The notes beneath the pieces are model-generated. The model saw only the letters and a program-made list of their open reading frames with translations. It searched no databases and was not told the origin of the DNA. Of a stretch of DNA of 64,000 nt, positions 1-9,300 are shown one piece after another (position 1 is the first letter of the stretch; each line of letters opens with the position of its first letter). Source of the stretch: Lachnospiraceae bacterium. Lineage in GTDB: Bacteria; Bacillota; Clostridia; Lachnospirales; Lachnospiraceae. Both the position numbers and the translations under genes were made by a program. The stretch lies in NCBI GenBank assembly GCA_017472605.1, contig JAFUPV010000048.1, positions 56,185 to 120,184 on the forward strand, read 5' to 3'.

Positions 1-635
1 ACGGCAATGAACAGAGCAACCGTTGCAAATACCGGCTTGCACAGCGGAGCAATGATGCGGACAAAAATGGTCAGATATCCGGCTCCGTCCAGCTGAGCCG
101 ACTCCTGGAGGCTGTCCGGCAGACCGTTCATGTAGGTTCTCATAACCAGCATATTAAAAGCACTGACTGCGCCCGGAATCACATAAACCCAGAAGCTGTT
201 CGTCAGTCCCAGCTCCTTGTAGACCAGAAACGTGGGGATCAGACCGCCGCTGACATACATGGTGACCACATAGAAGAAGGAAATGTGTTTTGCGAAAATG
301 TAATCCTTCTGCGTCAGAACATAGGCCAGAAGTGCTGTCACAGACAGATGGATCACCGTAGCCAGCACGGTACGCAGAACCGTGATCTTTGCACCGGTCA
401 GCAGGGAATCCTTCGCCAGTACCGTGGAATAGTTCTGAAGTGTGAACATGCGCGGCCAGAGATAAATTCCTCCGCGAAGAGCGTCCAGACCGTCGTTAAA
501 CGAGATTGCTACCGTATTGATGATCGGGTATAGTGTGATGACAACAAATGCTGTCAGGATCAGCGTATTGGCGATTGTGAATGCAATATCACCTTTGGAG
601 CGCTTCATGCAATGACGTTTTTTTGTAAGACTCAT
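1..635 (-). CDS. Carbohydrate ABC transporter permease, LplC/YtcP type (partial, runs off the left edge)
   Basis: This is one of the two membrane subunits of an oligosaccharide importer. About 211 codons are visible and the C-terminal end lies outside the window. The protein starts MSLTKKRHCMKRSKGD and has a first membrane segment followed by the MYVSGGLIP motif typical of LplC-type permeases. The conserved cytoplasmic EAA-like loop (SLQESAQLDGAG) contacts the ATPase. I chose the ATG at 635 because a GGAGGT ribosome site sits nine bases before it; an in-frame ATG at 608 is the alternative. It follows the partner permease by 15 bases, so it belongs to the SBP-permease-permease operon that starts at 3408. 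No ATPase gene is present, as usual for this family, which shares a multitask MsmK-like ATPase. Confidence 0.9.
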   Translation of the reverse strand, partial: MSLTKKRHCMKRSKGDIAFTIANTLILTAFVVITLYPIINTVAISFNDGLDALRGGIYLWPRMFTLQNYSTVLAKDSLLTGAKITVLRTVLATVIHLSVTALLAYVLTQKDYIFAKHISFFYVVTMYVSGGLIPTFLVYKELGLTNSFWVYVIPGAVSAFNMLVMRTYMNGLPDSLQESAQLDGAGYLTIFVRIIAPLCKPVFATVALFIA

Positions 636-650
636 TCTCTGCTCACCTCC

Positions 651-1595
651 CTAGAACATGCGCTCTTCTCCGGCAGCCTTCGCCGCGGAGTTTGCAAGCC
701 AGATCAGAATGATGCTGACCAGGCTCTTAAAGATACCAGCCGCCGTACCAAGAGAATAATCGCCCTGGCTGATACCCCACTTCAGGACATAAATGTCAAT
801 GGTCTGGGATACACTCTGAACCAGTCCGTTTCCCAGAAGATACTGCACCTCAAATCCGGCATTCAGCACATTTCCGATGTTGATCAGAAGCAGAATGAAA
901 ATGGTCGGCTTGATACCAGGCAATGTGATGTGCCAGATCTTGCGGAGCCGTCCCGCTCCATCCATCGCTGCCGCTTCGTAAAGATCCGGGCTGATGGAAG
1001 TAATCGCCGACAGGTAGATGATGCTGCCCCATCCGGTTTCCTTCCATACATTGGAAAAACCGACGATCCACCAGAAATATTTCGGGTACGCAAACCAGTT
1101 GATCGGCTTCTCCAATATATGCAACGCAACCAGAACCTGGTTGATGATACCGTTTTCCAGCGATAAAACATCGTGCACAATTCCTGTAACAATGATCCAT
1201 GAAAGGAAATGCGGCAGATAGGAAACCGTCTGAACAAATTTCTTTGCACTGCGGATCCGTACCTCGTTCAGCAGGATCGCAAACAGAATTGAAAAGAAGA
1301 AACTTAATACCAGGTTAATGATACCCATGCAGAGGGTATTGCGGATCACCTTAATAAAATTCGGATCGGAAAAGAGCCGTTCAAATTTCTGCAGACCGAC
1401 AAACGGCGATTCCCAGAGTCCATATTTGGGTTTATAGTTCTGAAATGCCATTACCCAGCCGGCAAGCGGCACATAGTAGAAGATAATTCCATAGATCACA
1501 AAAGGAATGGAGATCAGGATCAATTCTTTCTGTTTGATGATCTGTTTCAGCGTTATCTTCTGTTTCTGTCTTGTTTTTTTTGCACGTTTCGCCAT
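651..1595 (-). CDS. Carbohydrate ABC transporter permease, LplB type
   Basis: This is the first permease subunit of importer 1, 314 residues. It has a basic N-terminus (MAKRAKKTRQKQK), about six membrane helices, the family motif FYYVPLAGWVMAFQNYKP after the first helix, and an EAA loop (YEAAAMDGAGRLRKIWHITLP) that docks on the ATPase. An upstream in-frame extension to 1706 is open, but the ATG at 1595 has an AAAGGTG ribosome site and the N-terminus expected for the family. It lies 160 bases downstream of the solute-binding protein gene and 15 bases ahead of the LplC partner. The substrate is probably a plant-derived oligosaccharide; the sequence does not say which. Confidence 0.92.
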   Translation of the reverse strand: MAKRAKKTRQKQKITLKQIIKQKELILISIPFVIYGIIFYYVPLAGWVMAFQNYKPKYGLWESPFVGLQKFERLFSDPNFIKVIRNTLCMGIINLVLSFFFSILFAILLNEVRIRSAKKFVQTVSYLPHFLSWIIVTGIVHDVLSLENGIINQVLVALHILEKPINWFAYPKYFWWIVGFSNVWKETGWGSIIYLSAITSISPDLYEAAAMDGAGRLRKIWHITLPGIKPTIFILLLINIGNVLNAGFEVQYLLGNGLVQSVSQTIDIYVLKWGISQGDYSLGTAAGIFKSLVSIILIWLANSAAKAAGEERMF

Positions 1596-1755
1596 GTTCT
1601 CACACCTTTCTGCGCGGATATCCCAAACCATGCCGCCGTCATGTCTTCGGAATGGTTCCGGGGCAGCTGTACAAAGCTTTGCTTTCTCACAGCTGCCCCT
1701 TTCCATCTGCTTTTTATCAGGACCGGCTGACGCCGGTCCCTTTCTTCAGAGGAAC

Positions 1756-3408
1756 TTACTCAGCAGTCTCTCCGCTTGCAACCGCGATGCGGCGATGAAG
1801 CTCTTCCTCGATTTCGCCCAGGAATGCCTCGATATCACAGCGATCATTGTAAACACCAAGATACTCTTCCCATGCTGCCTCAAAATCTTCGGCCATGCAA
1901 ACCTTCGGCAGGTACTCATGCTTTACTTCAGCCATGTTTGTCCATGCCATTCCGCCAGGAGTCTCTGTTGTCATGTTGTTGGAGAAGGACCACATCGGGA
2001 ACCACGGCTGGTTCTCCTCAGACGGATTCAGCATCTCAACATAAGTCTCTGCGCCGTATGCTGCCAGACATTCCTTCACATCCTCGGAAAGGCTCTCATA
2101 GAACTCAGTCGGCTGATAGTCCGGTGACCACGCGTTGATTCCATCCAGATTCATACCTTCATACTGCGGGAAGTAGCTGTAATCACAGCGGTTTGCAACC
2201 TTGTACTCTGTGCTGGTTGCATTTGCTCTCTGCTCCTCGGTGCGATAGAACAGACCGTTCTCATCTACTTCATAGTCAACGCCTTCAATACCCCAGAAAC
2301 GAAGGGTCTGAACTTCCTGACTCAGAAGATCATTGACAAACTGCAGAGCGCCTTCCACATCATCACAGCCGATGGTGATTCCAAGACCATTGGAAACATC
2401 CAGAGCGGATGCGCTGTGGTAATGCTCTTCGATACCCTCTTCAATTACAAGACCAAGCGGTACGTAAGTGCAGTCATCCAGTCCCTGCTGCTTGATTGCC
2501 TCTTCACCGGTCTGGAAATCCCAGTGCTGGTCACACATACCAAGAACACGTCCAGTGGAAAGCTTTGCAATGTACTGGTCATAGGTCTGCGTGAAGGATT
2601 CCGGATCAACGATTCCCTTGTGGAACTCTTCGTTCAGCTTTGCGAAATATTCCTTCGCAGTTTCCGTTGTATTATAATCAATTACTTCCAGTGTTTCCGG
2701 ATCGATGATAACACATCCGTCGTTTGGATAACCATCCAGGAAGAACGGTGCATTCTCAAGACAGAAATATCTCCAGTCCTCGCAGAGAATTGTGTAGCCG
2801 ATGTTCGGTGTTCCATCTTCCATGGTCGGATTTGCTTCGATATACTCTTCGATCACATTGAAGTAATCCTCAAGAGTTACGATGTCCGGATATCCTGCCC
2901 ACTTCAGAACTCTTGTCTGAATCCAGAATGCCTCATCGTTATGTACGGTGCTTGTATCATGACCGTTGATAATTCCGAACTGCGGAATGATGTAGATATG
3001 TCCGTCCTCTGCTCTTACCTTGTTCCACTCGGACTCGGACAGATAGTTCTTGATGTTCGGATAGTTGTCCCAATACTCATCAATGGCGATATATGCGCCT
3101 GCATCCATCATCATGGAATGTCCGGTGGACGCCGTCATGAAATCCGGATATTCTTCGGAAGCAATGATCATTCCAACTGCTTCCTCTGCTGTCTGTCCGG
3201 TCAGCCAGGTGTCCTTACACTTTGCGCCGATCAAGGCTGCGATTGCATCCTGACATACATTGTCATCGTTGATCTCCGTTCCCGGTACTGCGTGGAATGC
3301 AGTGAATTCTTTTACTTCCTGTTCTTCTGCTGCAGCAGGCATTACGCTGAGTCCCATGGATGCGGCCATTGTCAGGGCCATTGTCAATGATAACGTTCTT
3401 CTTTTCAT
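1756..3408 (-). CDS. Extracellular solute-binding protein of importer 1 (LplA-like)
   Basis: This 550-residue protein captures sugar for the adjacent permeases. It begins with a signal peptide (MKRRTLSLTMALTMAASMG) ending near VMPAAAEE. There is no cysteine in that stretch, so it has no lipobox, which is unusual for a Gram-positive binding protein that must stay at the membrane. The mature part is acidic and tryptophan/tyrosine rich, as in family 1 sugar-binding proteins of about 500-560 residues. The ATG at 3408 follows AGGGAGGT; the longer reading to 3438 has no such site. It is the first gene of its operon, whereas the binding proteins of importers 2 and 3 are last. A candidate operator and promoter lie at 3498-3568. 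Confidence 0.93.
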   Translation of the reverse strand: MKRRTLSLTMALTMAASMGLSVMPAAAEEQEVKEFTAFHAVPGTEINDDNVCQDAIAALIGAKCKDTWLTGQTAEEAVGMIIASEEYPDFMTASTGHSMMMDAGAYIAIDEYWDNYPNIKNYLSESEWNKVRAEDGHIYIIPQFGIINGHDTSTVHNDEAFWIQTRVLKWAGYPDIVTLEDYFNVIEEYIEANPTMEDGTPNIGYTILCEDWRYFCLENAPFFLDGYPNDGCVIIDPETLEVIDYNTTETAKEYFAKLNEEFHKGIVDPESFTQTYDQYIAKLSTGRVLGMCDQHWDFQTGEEAIKQQGLDDCTYVPLGLVIEEGIEEHYHSASALDVSNGLGITIGCDDVEGALQFVNDLLSQEVQTLRFWGIEGVDYEVDENGLFYRTEEQRANATSTEYKVANRCDYSYFPQYEGMNLDGINAWSPDYQPTEFYESLSEDVKECLAAYGAETYVEMLNPSEENQPWFPMWSFSNNMTTETPGGMAWTNMAEVKHEYLPKVCMAEDFEAAWEEYLGVYNDRCDIEAFLGEIEEELHRRIAVASGETAE

Positions 3409-3497
3409 AGTTACCTCCCTTTCCTGTGAAAACCGCACAGTTTCTCCGTTCTTCTGCGGTTCTCATTTGTTCATGTTTTTGTGTTTTCTGTGACTTA

Positions 3498-3526
3498 AAT
3501 TTACCATTTTCCGGCCATTTTCACAA
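3498..3526 (-). promoter_or_regulatory. Sigma-A promoter for the importer 1 operon
   Basis: On the minus strand the sequence reads TTGTGA, then 17 bases, then TAAATT. It lies about 90 bases upstream of the binding protein start codon. The hexamers are imperfect, as expected for an activator-dependent promoter, and the tandem repeat at 3532-3568 ends five bases before the -35 hexamer. Confidence 0.55.
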
Positions 3527-3531
3527 CTGGG

Positions 3532-3568
3532 CAAACTATAGGTTTTATCAGGTCAAACTATAGGTTTT
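3532..3568 (-). promoter_or_regulatory. Tandem 15-bp operator repeat, candidate YesN-type binding site
   Basis: Two identical copies of CAAACTATAGGTTTT occur at 3532-3546 and 3554-3568 (plus-strand reading). They are in the same orientation, 22 bp apart, about two helical turns. AraC-type regulators bind such direct repeats with two HTH motifs per monomer. The repeats abut the -35 element of the importer 1 promoter, a classic activator position. The AraC-domain response regulator encoded just upstream (3722-4570) is the obvious candidate ligand. That assignment is inference. Confidence 0.6.
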
Positions 3569-3654
3569 CCCCTTTTCTCCTGCTGCAGGACAATTTTGAT
3601 CCTGCATTTTCCCGCCCTGGATTCACTGCCGCAGCGAAAAGAACCTCGCTGCAC

Positions 3655-3690
3655 GAAAAAAACCGGATTGGCTCTCTGTCCAATCCGGTT
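3655..3690 (-). terminator. Intrinsic terminator after the two-component operon
   Basis: An 11-bp perfect stem (AACCGGATTGG paired with CCAATCCGGTT) with an eight-base loop is followed on the minus strand by a run of T. It lies 31 bases beyond the stop codon of the response regulator and separates it from the importer 1 operon. Confidence 0.9.
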
Positions 3691-3721
3691 CCTGTTTCTG
3701 TCGCAGATAACTGAAACATTT

Positions 3722-4570
3722 CTATCCTCTCACCTGTTTTCGGTATTTTGACGGGGTACAGCCCTTCATTGTCACAAATTTGTCGATGTAGTAATCCAGA
3801 TCATGGTATCCGACTGCCTGGGCAATTTCATAAATGCGGTCATTGGTCTCCTCCAGCAGACGCACCGACTGCTCGATTCGGATCCGGTTCAGATAATTCT
3901 TGAACGATTCACCAAACTGTTTCCTGAACAGTTGTCCAAGATATGCGCTGTTCATGTAATACTTCTCACTTAACGATTTCAGACTGATATCTTCATGGTA
4001 ATGTTCCAGAATCTCCTGTTCAATGTCTGCCATAATCCCATAAGCAGCGCTTCCTGGATTCTGCTCCCCTTCGCTGTCACCGGAAACCGCTCCTGCATCG
4101 GTACCTTGCGCCAGTTCTTCTGTCACCGGACCATTTACCGGATAATCCGACTGGGTTTTGGACATGGATGCTGTCCATTTCGCACTCCGTTCCTCCTGCT
4201 CCCGTTTCAGTTTTCTAAGCAATTCCAGCAGTTCCGATTTCTGTACCGGTTTCAGAATATAATCAGCACACTGATAGTGAATCGCATATTTCGCAAATTT
4301 GAATTCAAAAAAGCCGCTGACAATCACAAAGGAGGCATCCGACAGCTTCTGCTCACGAACGGTCTTCAACAGCTCCATTCCGTCCATTTCCGGCATCTTA
4401 ATGTCTGCAAAAATTACATCAACCGGATTTGCCCGAAGAAAATCAATCGCCTCCAGCCCATTGGACGCGGTTCCCGCAATCTCATACCCCTCGCTGTTCC
4501 AGTCAATCAGAACCGACAATCCTTTTGTGATAAATGGTTCATCGTCCACCAGCAATACCTTCCGCATCAT
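3722..4570 (-). CDS. Response regulator with AraC-type DNA-binding domain (YesN-like)
   Basis: This 282-residue regulator is the output partner of the histidine kinase encoded just upstream. Residues 1-120 form a receiver domain: acidic pair VDDEP, phospho-acceptor D56 in VIFADIKMPEMDG, and conserved lysine K107 in YILKPV. Residues about 180-282 carry two AraC HTH motifs, with the family ending GCTPSKYRKQVRG. The protein is short for a YesN protein, many of which have a long helical middle region. Its ATGATG start overlaps the kinase stop codon, with GGAGG upstream, so the two are translationally coupled. It probably activates the importer 1 operon through the repeats at 3532-3568. Confidence 0.93.
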   Translation of the reverse strand: MMRKVLLVDDEPFITKGLSVLIDWNSEGYEIAGTASNGLEAIDFLRANPVDVIFADIKMPEMDGMELLKTVREQKLSDASFVIVSGFFEFKFAKYAIHYQCADYILKPVQKSELLELLRKLKREQEERSAKWTASMSKTQSDYPVNGPVTEELAQGTDAGAVSGDSEGEQNPGSAAYGIMADIEQEILEHYHEDISLKSLSEKYYMNSAYLGQLFRKQFGESFKNYLNRIRIEQSVRLLEETNDRIYEIAQAVGYHDLDYYIDKFVTMKGCTPSKYRKQVRG

Positions 4571-6357
4571 CTCATTTCCTCCCCATTCTCCCAGACAGCA
4601 GGAATCCGGATCGAAATCGTTGTTCCCACCTTTTCTTCACTTTCCAGCTCAAACCGTGCCTGATTCCCACTGAACATCCGAAGGCGCAGACAGGCATTCA
4701 GAATTCCGATAGACTCGCTCTGTTCCAGAGTTTCGATGTTCATGTTCTGCATCTTTTCCTGCAGCTGGATCCGGTAATCTTCCGCAATCCCGGTTCCGGT
4801 GTCTTCTACCTCAATGCAGATTTCCTCTTCCCGTTTTTTCACGCTGATAAACACCCAGCCGGACCGGCTGCTGTTCTCCAGTCCATGGACACAGGAATTT
4901 TCCACAAACGTCACTATCGTAAGCTTCGGAATCCTGCACATCAGGCATTCCTCATCTATTTCAAACCGATAGGACAATTTCTCGCCGAACCGGTATTTCT
5001 GCAGCTTCAGATAAGCCTGAACAAAGGTCATCTCCTCACGGATGGTGATGTTATCCATTCCCCATTCCACGGATTTCCTCATCAGGATCGCCAGATCCTC
5101 CAGCACATCGGCTGTTTCATGTTCCCCTTTCAGCAGACTGTGCATGCGAATGCTCTCCATGGCATTAAACATGAAATGCGGATTGACCTGACTGTGCAGC
5201 GCAAGAAGCTCCGCACGCTGTCTCGCCATGTCGATATCCTGACGCTTCAGTTTTTCCAGATATACCTCTTCGATCAGCTGACGGATCCTTGTAATCATCT
5301 TGTTATAGTCTCTCGTCAGATCGCCGATCTCATCTTTTCCACGCACCTCAATTGTCTCCAGATGCTCGTTATCGGCTCTGCTGAACGCTTCCCTGAGGGC
5401 AAACAGACGCCTTGTCAGGGAGCGGTTGATCATCAGCATGGGAAAAAGCGGAAACAGCAGAGAAACTGCCAGGATTACCAGCAGATAGGGATACATCTGC
5501 GACAGACGATCCAGAATGCTCACCTGCGATTCCATGACATAAATATCAAAGCACTGACCATACAGCGAAATCTGCGACTGATAACCAACCGTTCCCTCCG
5601 CAGCGGCCCAGCTTCCGAAATCATTATTTCCCACCGTATCCTTCACATTGGAAAACAGGATTTTATCTCCGAAACAGACATAAACACTGTTGCTGTATCC
5701 CGCATTGAGAAAATCGCGTGACAGTGCGTTGTAGTCGATATCCAGCTTAATGATATGCTCCCAGCCCGGACTGTAAAGTCCCATCCGCCGGATCAGAGAA
5801 ATTCTTCTCTTACTGTTGATTGCGAACGTCAGATCCAGTCGATCATTGAAATATGGATACAGGAGCACTTCACGCCCGGAGTTGATAAAGGCCTGATACC
5901 ATTCCTCATTTTCTACCAGTTTCTGACTTGCAATATCACCGCCTGAGACAAGTGTCTCATTACTGCTGAAGATCATCAGATCCGCACTGTTTCCCAAACC
6001 TCTGCACCGAAACATTCCTGACATCAGCAGAGAATAATATTCCGCATAGTATTTCACATTATTTTCGTAGGAGGTATTCAAAAACCGGTTAATTGTTTTA
6101 TTTGTACTGACGTCAACCGTTACATTCACTGCTGTCTCAACGGTACTGGTCAGATCATAGCTTACCGCCGTTGCAATGTTCTCCATCTGCCTCCGCTGCG
6201 TCATCGTATCATAGGATACCACAAGGTACAGCATCATCGAATCAATCAGCACCACAGGAAGAAGCATGCAGATCACATAGAGAAACATCATTTTATGTTT
6301 CCATTTCCGGTCATCCAGCCAACTGCTGATCCGTTTCACCAATCCCCACCGCTTCAC
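4567..6357 (-). CDS. Sensor histidine kinase, YesM family
   Basis: This membrane kinase, about 596 residues, senses an extracellular signal, probably a sugar or a loaded binding protein, and phosphorylates the adjacent regulator. A first membrane helix (FLYVICMLLPVVLIDSMM) is followed by an extracellular sensor of about 230 residues, a second helix (YLLVILAVSLLFPLFPML), a HAMP-like segment, the His_kinase phospho-site (HSQVNPHFMFNAMESI) and an HATPase domain with ENSCVHG and DTGTGI. I prefer the GTG start at 6357, because GAGGTG lies six bases before it. ATG at 6375 and TTG at 6387 are in-frame alternatives. Confidence 0.92.
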   Translation of the reverse strand: MKRWGLVKRISSWLDDRKWKHKMMFLYVICMLLPVVLIDSMMLYLVVSYDTMTQRRQMENIATAVSYDLTSTVETAVNVTVDVSTNKTINRFLNTSYENNVKYYAEYYSLLMSGMFRCRGLGNSADLMIFSSNETLVSGGDIASQKLVENEEWYQAFINSGREVLLYPYFNDRLDLTFAINSKRRISLIRRMGLYSPGWEHIIKLDIDYNALSRDFLNAGYSNSVYVCFGDKILFSNVKDTVGNNDFGSWAAAEGTVGYQSQISLYGQCFDIYVMESQVSILDRLSQMYPYLLVILAVSLLFPLFPMLMINRSLTRRLFALREAFSRADNEHLETIEVRGKDEIGDLTRDYNKMITRIRQLIEEVYLEKLKRQDIDMARQRAELLALHSQVNPHFMFNAMESIRMHSLLKGEHETADVLEDLAILMRKSVEWGMDNITIREEMTFVQAYLKLQKYRFGEKLSYRFEIDEECLMCRIPKLTIVTFVENSCVHGLENSSRSGWVFISVKKREEEICIEVEDTGTGIAEDYRIQLQEKMQNMNIETLEQSESIGILNACLRLRMFSGNQARFELESEEKVGTTISIRIPAVWENGEEMR

Positions 6358-6461
6358 GTTCTTCACCTCTTCCATTCCCAACGGCAATTAATACAGCCAT
6401 CTGCACCGCCATTTATTCCGTCATTTTCATAACTTTTGCACGTTACAACATCGTTATGTAA

Positions 6462-6490
6462 AGTATAACAACAGAACGACGCATCGTCAA
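6462..6490 (-). promoter_or_regulatory. Sigma-A promoter of the kinase/regulator operon
   Basis: The minus strand reads TTGACG, 17 bases, TATACT, close to consensus with ideal spacing, about 100 bases upstream of the kinase start. No second gene lies between, so this should drive the two-component pair. Confidence 0.7.
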
Positions 6491-6572
6491 GTGACTATTT
6501 TTGCCGAAAAATCTTCCAAAACGAGAAAGGAAAGAAAGGATTTCAATGCGGCTTCATTGGGAAGAAATTCGC

Positions 6573-6606
6573 AAAAAATCCCGGGACAGATTTCTCTGTC
6601 CCGGGA
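6573..6606 (-). terminator. Intrinsic terminator of the importer 2 operon
   Basis: A perfect 12-bp stem (TCCCGGGACAGA and its complement) with loop TTTC is followed by a T run on the minus strand. It lies 63 bases after the stop codon of the importer 2 binding protein and isolates it from the kinase promoter. Confidence 0.93.
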
Positions 6607-6668
6607 CTGCATTTACTTATTCACTTTTGTACGTGAAAATCTGGTTATGCAATTGTTTTCTGATCGGA

Positions 6669-8291
6669 TTACTCGTAGATCGGCAGCTTTGTGGTGTTAC
6701 CAGCCTCATAAGCTTCAAGTCTCTCATCGATAACTGCCTGATAACCAGCATCAAGGTATTCCTGAGCATACTGCTCATACAGAGCATCGAACTCTTCCGG
6801 AGCACACATGGTCAGGTTGTCACGATACTCTTTGTACAGTTCCTGAAGAGTTGTCAGATACTCAGACTGAGCCTCAATCGGAACGGAGAACTGACAGTCA
6901 GACGGACCATAACCCTGAGCAGCAAGCTCTACACGGTCATAGTAGAACTGAATGATGTCTTCAGTGAAGTTCTGCGGCAGATCCTGAGGAGTGTTAGCCT
7001 CTACTACCTGCTCGATGGTACCAGCTTCCTTGGACTCGATTACGATACACCAGTAGTCCTTGGAGCTGTTGTATCCCTGCTTGTACTCGCCGTCATAGTC
7101 ACTTACTGCAACCGGAAGACCAGTCTCAGCGTCATAGTTGAAGTTCTCGCCTTCGATACCCCACTGGAAGGTGAACAGGTTCTCTTCCTGAGACAGCCAC
7201 TCCATGTACATCCATGCAGCCTTAATCTCATCTTCGCTTGCGAAGGAGGAGAATCCAACGATCATACCAAACGGGTTCTCAGCACGCCATGCCGGAACTT
7301 CTGCAGAAGTAGCGCCAGCCGGAACGATTGCCAGCTCAGCATCCGGGTTTGCCTCGTAGAAAGCGGTCAGAGTGTCCATAACCGGTCCGATGTAATCGGA
7401 GTAGGAATAGCACTTGCCGTTAACGAAGTTAGCCTTTGCATCTTCCTGAGTTGTGATATAGTACTCAGGATTGGTGATTCCTGCATTGTAGTCAGCATTC
7501 GCACTCTTCAAAAGCTTGTAGTTCGGCTCCCATCCCAGCGGAAGAATGTTATAATCACCATGAATTGCCCACTCGGTCTCATCCATCGGATATGTTCTCC
7601 ACGGCTGAGTCTGGTCAGAACCATTACCAATCATGAAGCCGCCGCCCGGATACTCGCAGATGCCAGCTTCCTTAATCTTTGTCATCGCGTCAACCCACTC
7701 TTCACGGGTCTCCGGAACGTGATCATAACCAACTTCTCTCAGCCAGTCCATACGAACCCATGTCTGATATCTGTAGGTGGTGTTGTAGTATGGTCTCTCA
7801 GCCATTGCAAAATAAGTTTCATCACCAAGAGCAGTGTAAATCAGCTGGTTGTTGTCAACCATGCTCTGATAGTAGGTTGGAGCAACCTTTGCAAACTCAT
7901 CCAGGTCGATGGTGGTCAGATAACCGTCTGCTGCCCACTGAGCAACCTTCGGGTAGTCATACTCCATCAGTACGGTCGGCAGATCTTCTGCTGCTGCAAG
8001 AAGAGCATAGTCAGTCATAACATCAGATCTTGTGATCGGAACGAAAGTAACGTTGATGTTGTACTGATCACCAAAGTTCTCCTGGATCCACTGGGTCCAG
8101 TAGTTGTTGCTTACATCCGGAACACCTTCTGCACCTCTGTCATAAACCGGGATAGCCAGCTCAACGGTCTCCTCGAACGCGGTCCAGGAATCCATTCCTG
8201 TTGCTTCTTCTGCTGCGAATGCAGAAACGGTGCCAGCCATCATAGCTCCGGTAAGTGCAAGCGCAAATACTCTCTGAAGATTCTTTCTCAT
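6669..8291 (-). CDS. Extracellular solute-binding protein of importer 2
   Basis: This 540-residue secreted sugar-binding protein is the last gene of its permease-permease-SBP operon. The signal peptide (MRKNLQRVFALALTGAMMAG) ends near VSAFAAEE and contains no cysteine, so it is not a lipoprotein by sequence. The mature protein has many tyrosines and tryptophans and the pattern ESIAWMY/WMYMEWLSQEEN typical of family 1 binding proteins near the hinge. The ATG at 8291 is preceded by AAGGAGG. It starts 72 bases after the second permease. The substrate is unknown. Its codons appear smoother and more uniform than its neighbours', consistent with high expression. Confidence 0.93.
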   Translation of the reverse strand: MRKNLQRVFALALTGAMMAGTVSAFAAEEATGMDSWTAFEETVELAIPVYDRGAEGVPDVSNNYWTQWIQENFGDQYNINVTFVPITRSDVMTDYALLAAAEDLPTVLMEYDYPKVAQWAADGYLTTIDLDEFAKVAPTYYQSMVDNNQLIYTALGDETYFAMAERPYYNTTYRYQTWVRMDWLREVGYDHVPETREEWVDAMTKIKEAGICEYPGGGFMIGNGSDQTQPWRTYPMDETEWAIHGDYNILPLGWEPNYKLLKSANADYNAGITNPEYYITTQEDAKANFVNGKCYSYSDYIGPVMDTLTAFYEANPDAELAIVPAGATSAEVPAWRAENPFGMIVGFSSFASEDEIKAAWMYMEWLSQEENLFTFQWGIEGENFNYDAETGLPVAVSDYDGEYKQGYNSSKDYWCIVIESKEAGTIEQVVEANTPQDLPQNFTEDIIQFYYDRVELAAQGYGPSDCQFSVPIEAQSEYLTTLQELYKEYRDNLTMCAPEEFDALYEQYAQEYLDAGYQAVIDERLEAYEAGNTTKLPIYE

Positions 8292-8363
8292 TAGATAATC
8301 CTCCTTAAAATTATTTATTTCATCGGTTGCCCGATATCATAACAAAATCAATTGAGCGGAACA

Positions 8364-9287
8364 TCAGCCCTTTACAGCGCCAACCATAACGCCCTTAACA
8401 AAATACTTCTGCACAAACGGATAAATGCAGATAATCGGAATGGTTACGAACATGATACATGCGGCCTGTAATACTTCCGGTGTACTTGTTACTGCCTGAG
8501 CCTCTGAAAGCTGAGCAGTCTGCGCCTCTGATGCAGAAGAAACAAGCTGAGACAGCTTATACTGAATCATCTTCAGGCCCTCTGAACGAATATAGTATTT
8601 GTTGTCCGCATAAGCATTCCATCGTCCCACTGCGTAGAAAAGAGACAGCGTTGCGATAATCGGCTTAGAAAGCGGAAGTACCACCTGAAACAGAATCTGG
8701 AAATTGGATGCACCATCCAGAAACGCGGCTTCCTCCAGGCTGTCCGGAATACTGCTCTGGAAGAAGGTCTTCATGATCAGCATGTTGTACGGTGAATAGA
8801 TCAGCGGAAGAATCAGAACCCACATGGTGTCCAGAAGATTTAACTGTTTGAAGAGCAAATATGACGGAATCAGACCAGCTCCAAAATACATTGGGAACAT
8901 CAGAATAAAGGTAAAGAAAGATCTTCCCTTCAAACGCCTTTTTGAAAGCGGATAAGCTGCACAGGTACATACAACCATACCCAGTACGGTAAAGATCAGC
9001 GTAACCATGACACTAAAGCCCATTGAACGCACCATTGAGCCATCACTGAAAATAGACTCATAAGCTTCCAATGTAAAACCAATTGGATAAAGTGTTACCC
9101 GTTTTGCCAGAACAGCCGTGTCGCTGGAAACAGATTTCGCAGCCAAATGGAGGAACGGCAGTACACAGGTCGCACACAGGATGGCAACAATCGCCATCAT
9201 AACTGCATCGCTGATACGAAATTTATTAATTGCGCGACTGCCGTCCGTAATTACTTCATTTTCCTGATTTTTCTTAAATTTAGCCAT
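8364..9287 (-). CDS. Carbohydrate ABC transporter permease of importer 2, LplC type
   Basis: This 307-residue inner-membrane subunit has six predicted helices. The EAA loop reads SLEEAAFLDGASNFQILF, and the C-terminus FVQKYFVKGVMVGAVKG is the hallmark ending of this family. The start is the ATG at 9287, with GGAGGTG centred seven bases upstream; the GTG at 9296 lies inside that ribosome site. It lies 13 bases after the LplB-type partner. Importer 2 has no regulator gene next to it in this window. Confidence 0.93.
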   Translation of the reverse strand: MAKFKKNQENEVITDGSRAINKFRISDAVMMAIVAILCATCVLPFLHLAAKSVSSDTAVLAKRVTLYPIGFTLEAYESIFSDGSMVRSMGFSVMVTLIFTVLGMVVCTCAAYPLSKRRLKGRSFFTFILMFPMYFGAGLIPSYLLFKQLNLLDTMWVLILPLIYSPYNMLIMKTFFQSSIPDSLEEAAFLDGASNFQILFQVVLPLSKPIIATLSLFYAVGRWNAYADNKYYIRSEGLKMIQYKLSQLVSSASEAQTAQLSEAQAVTSTPEVLQAACIMFVTIPIICIYPFVQKYFVKGVMVGAVKG

Positions 9288-9300
9288 TGTTAGCACCTCC

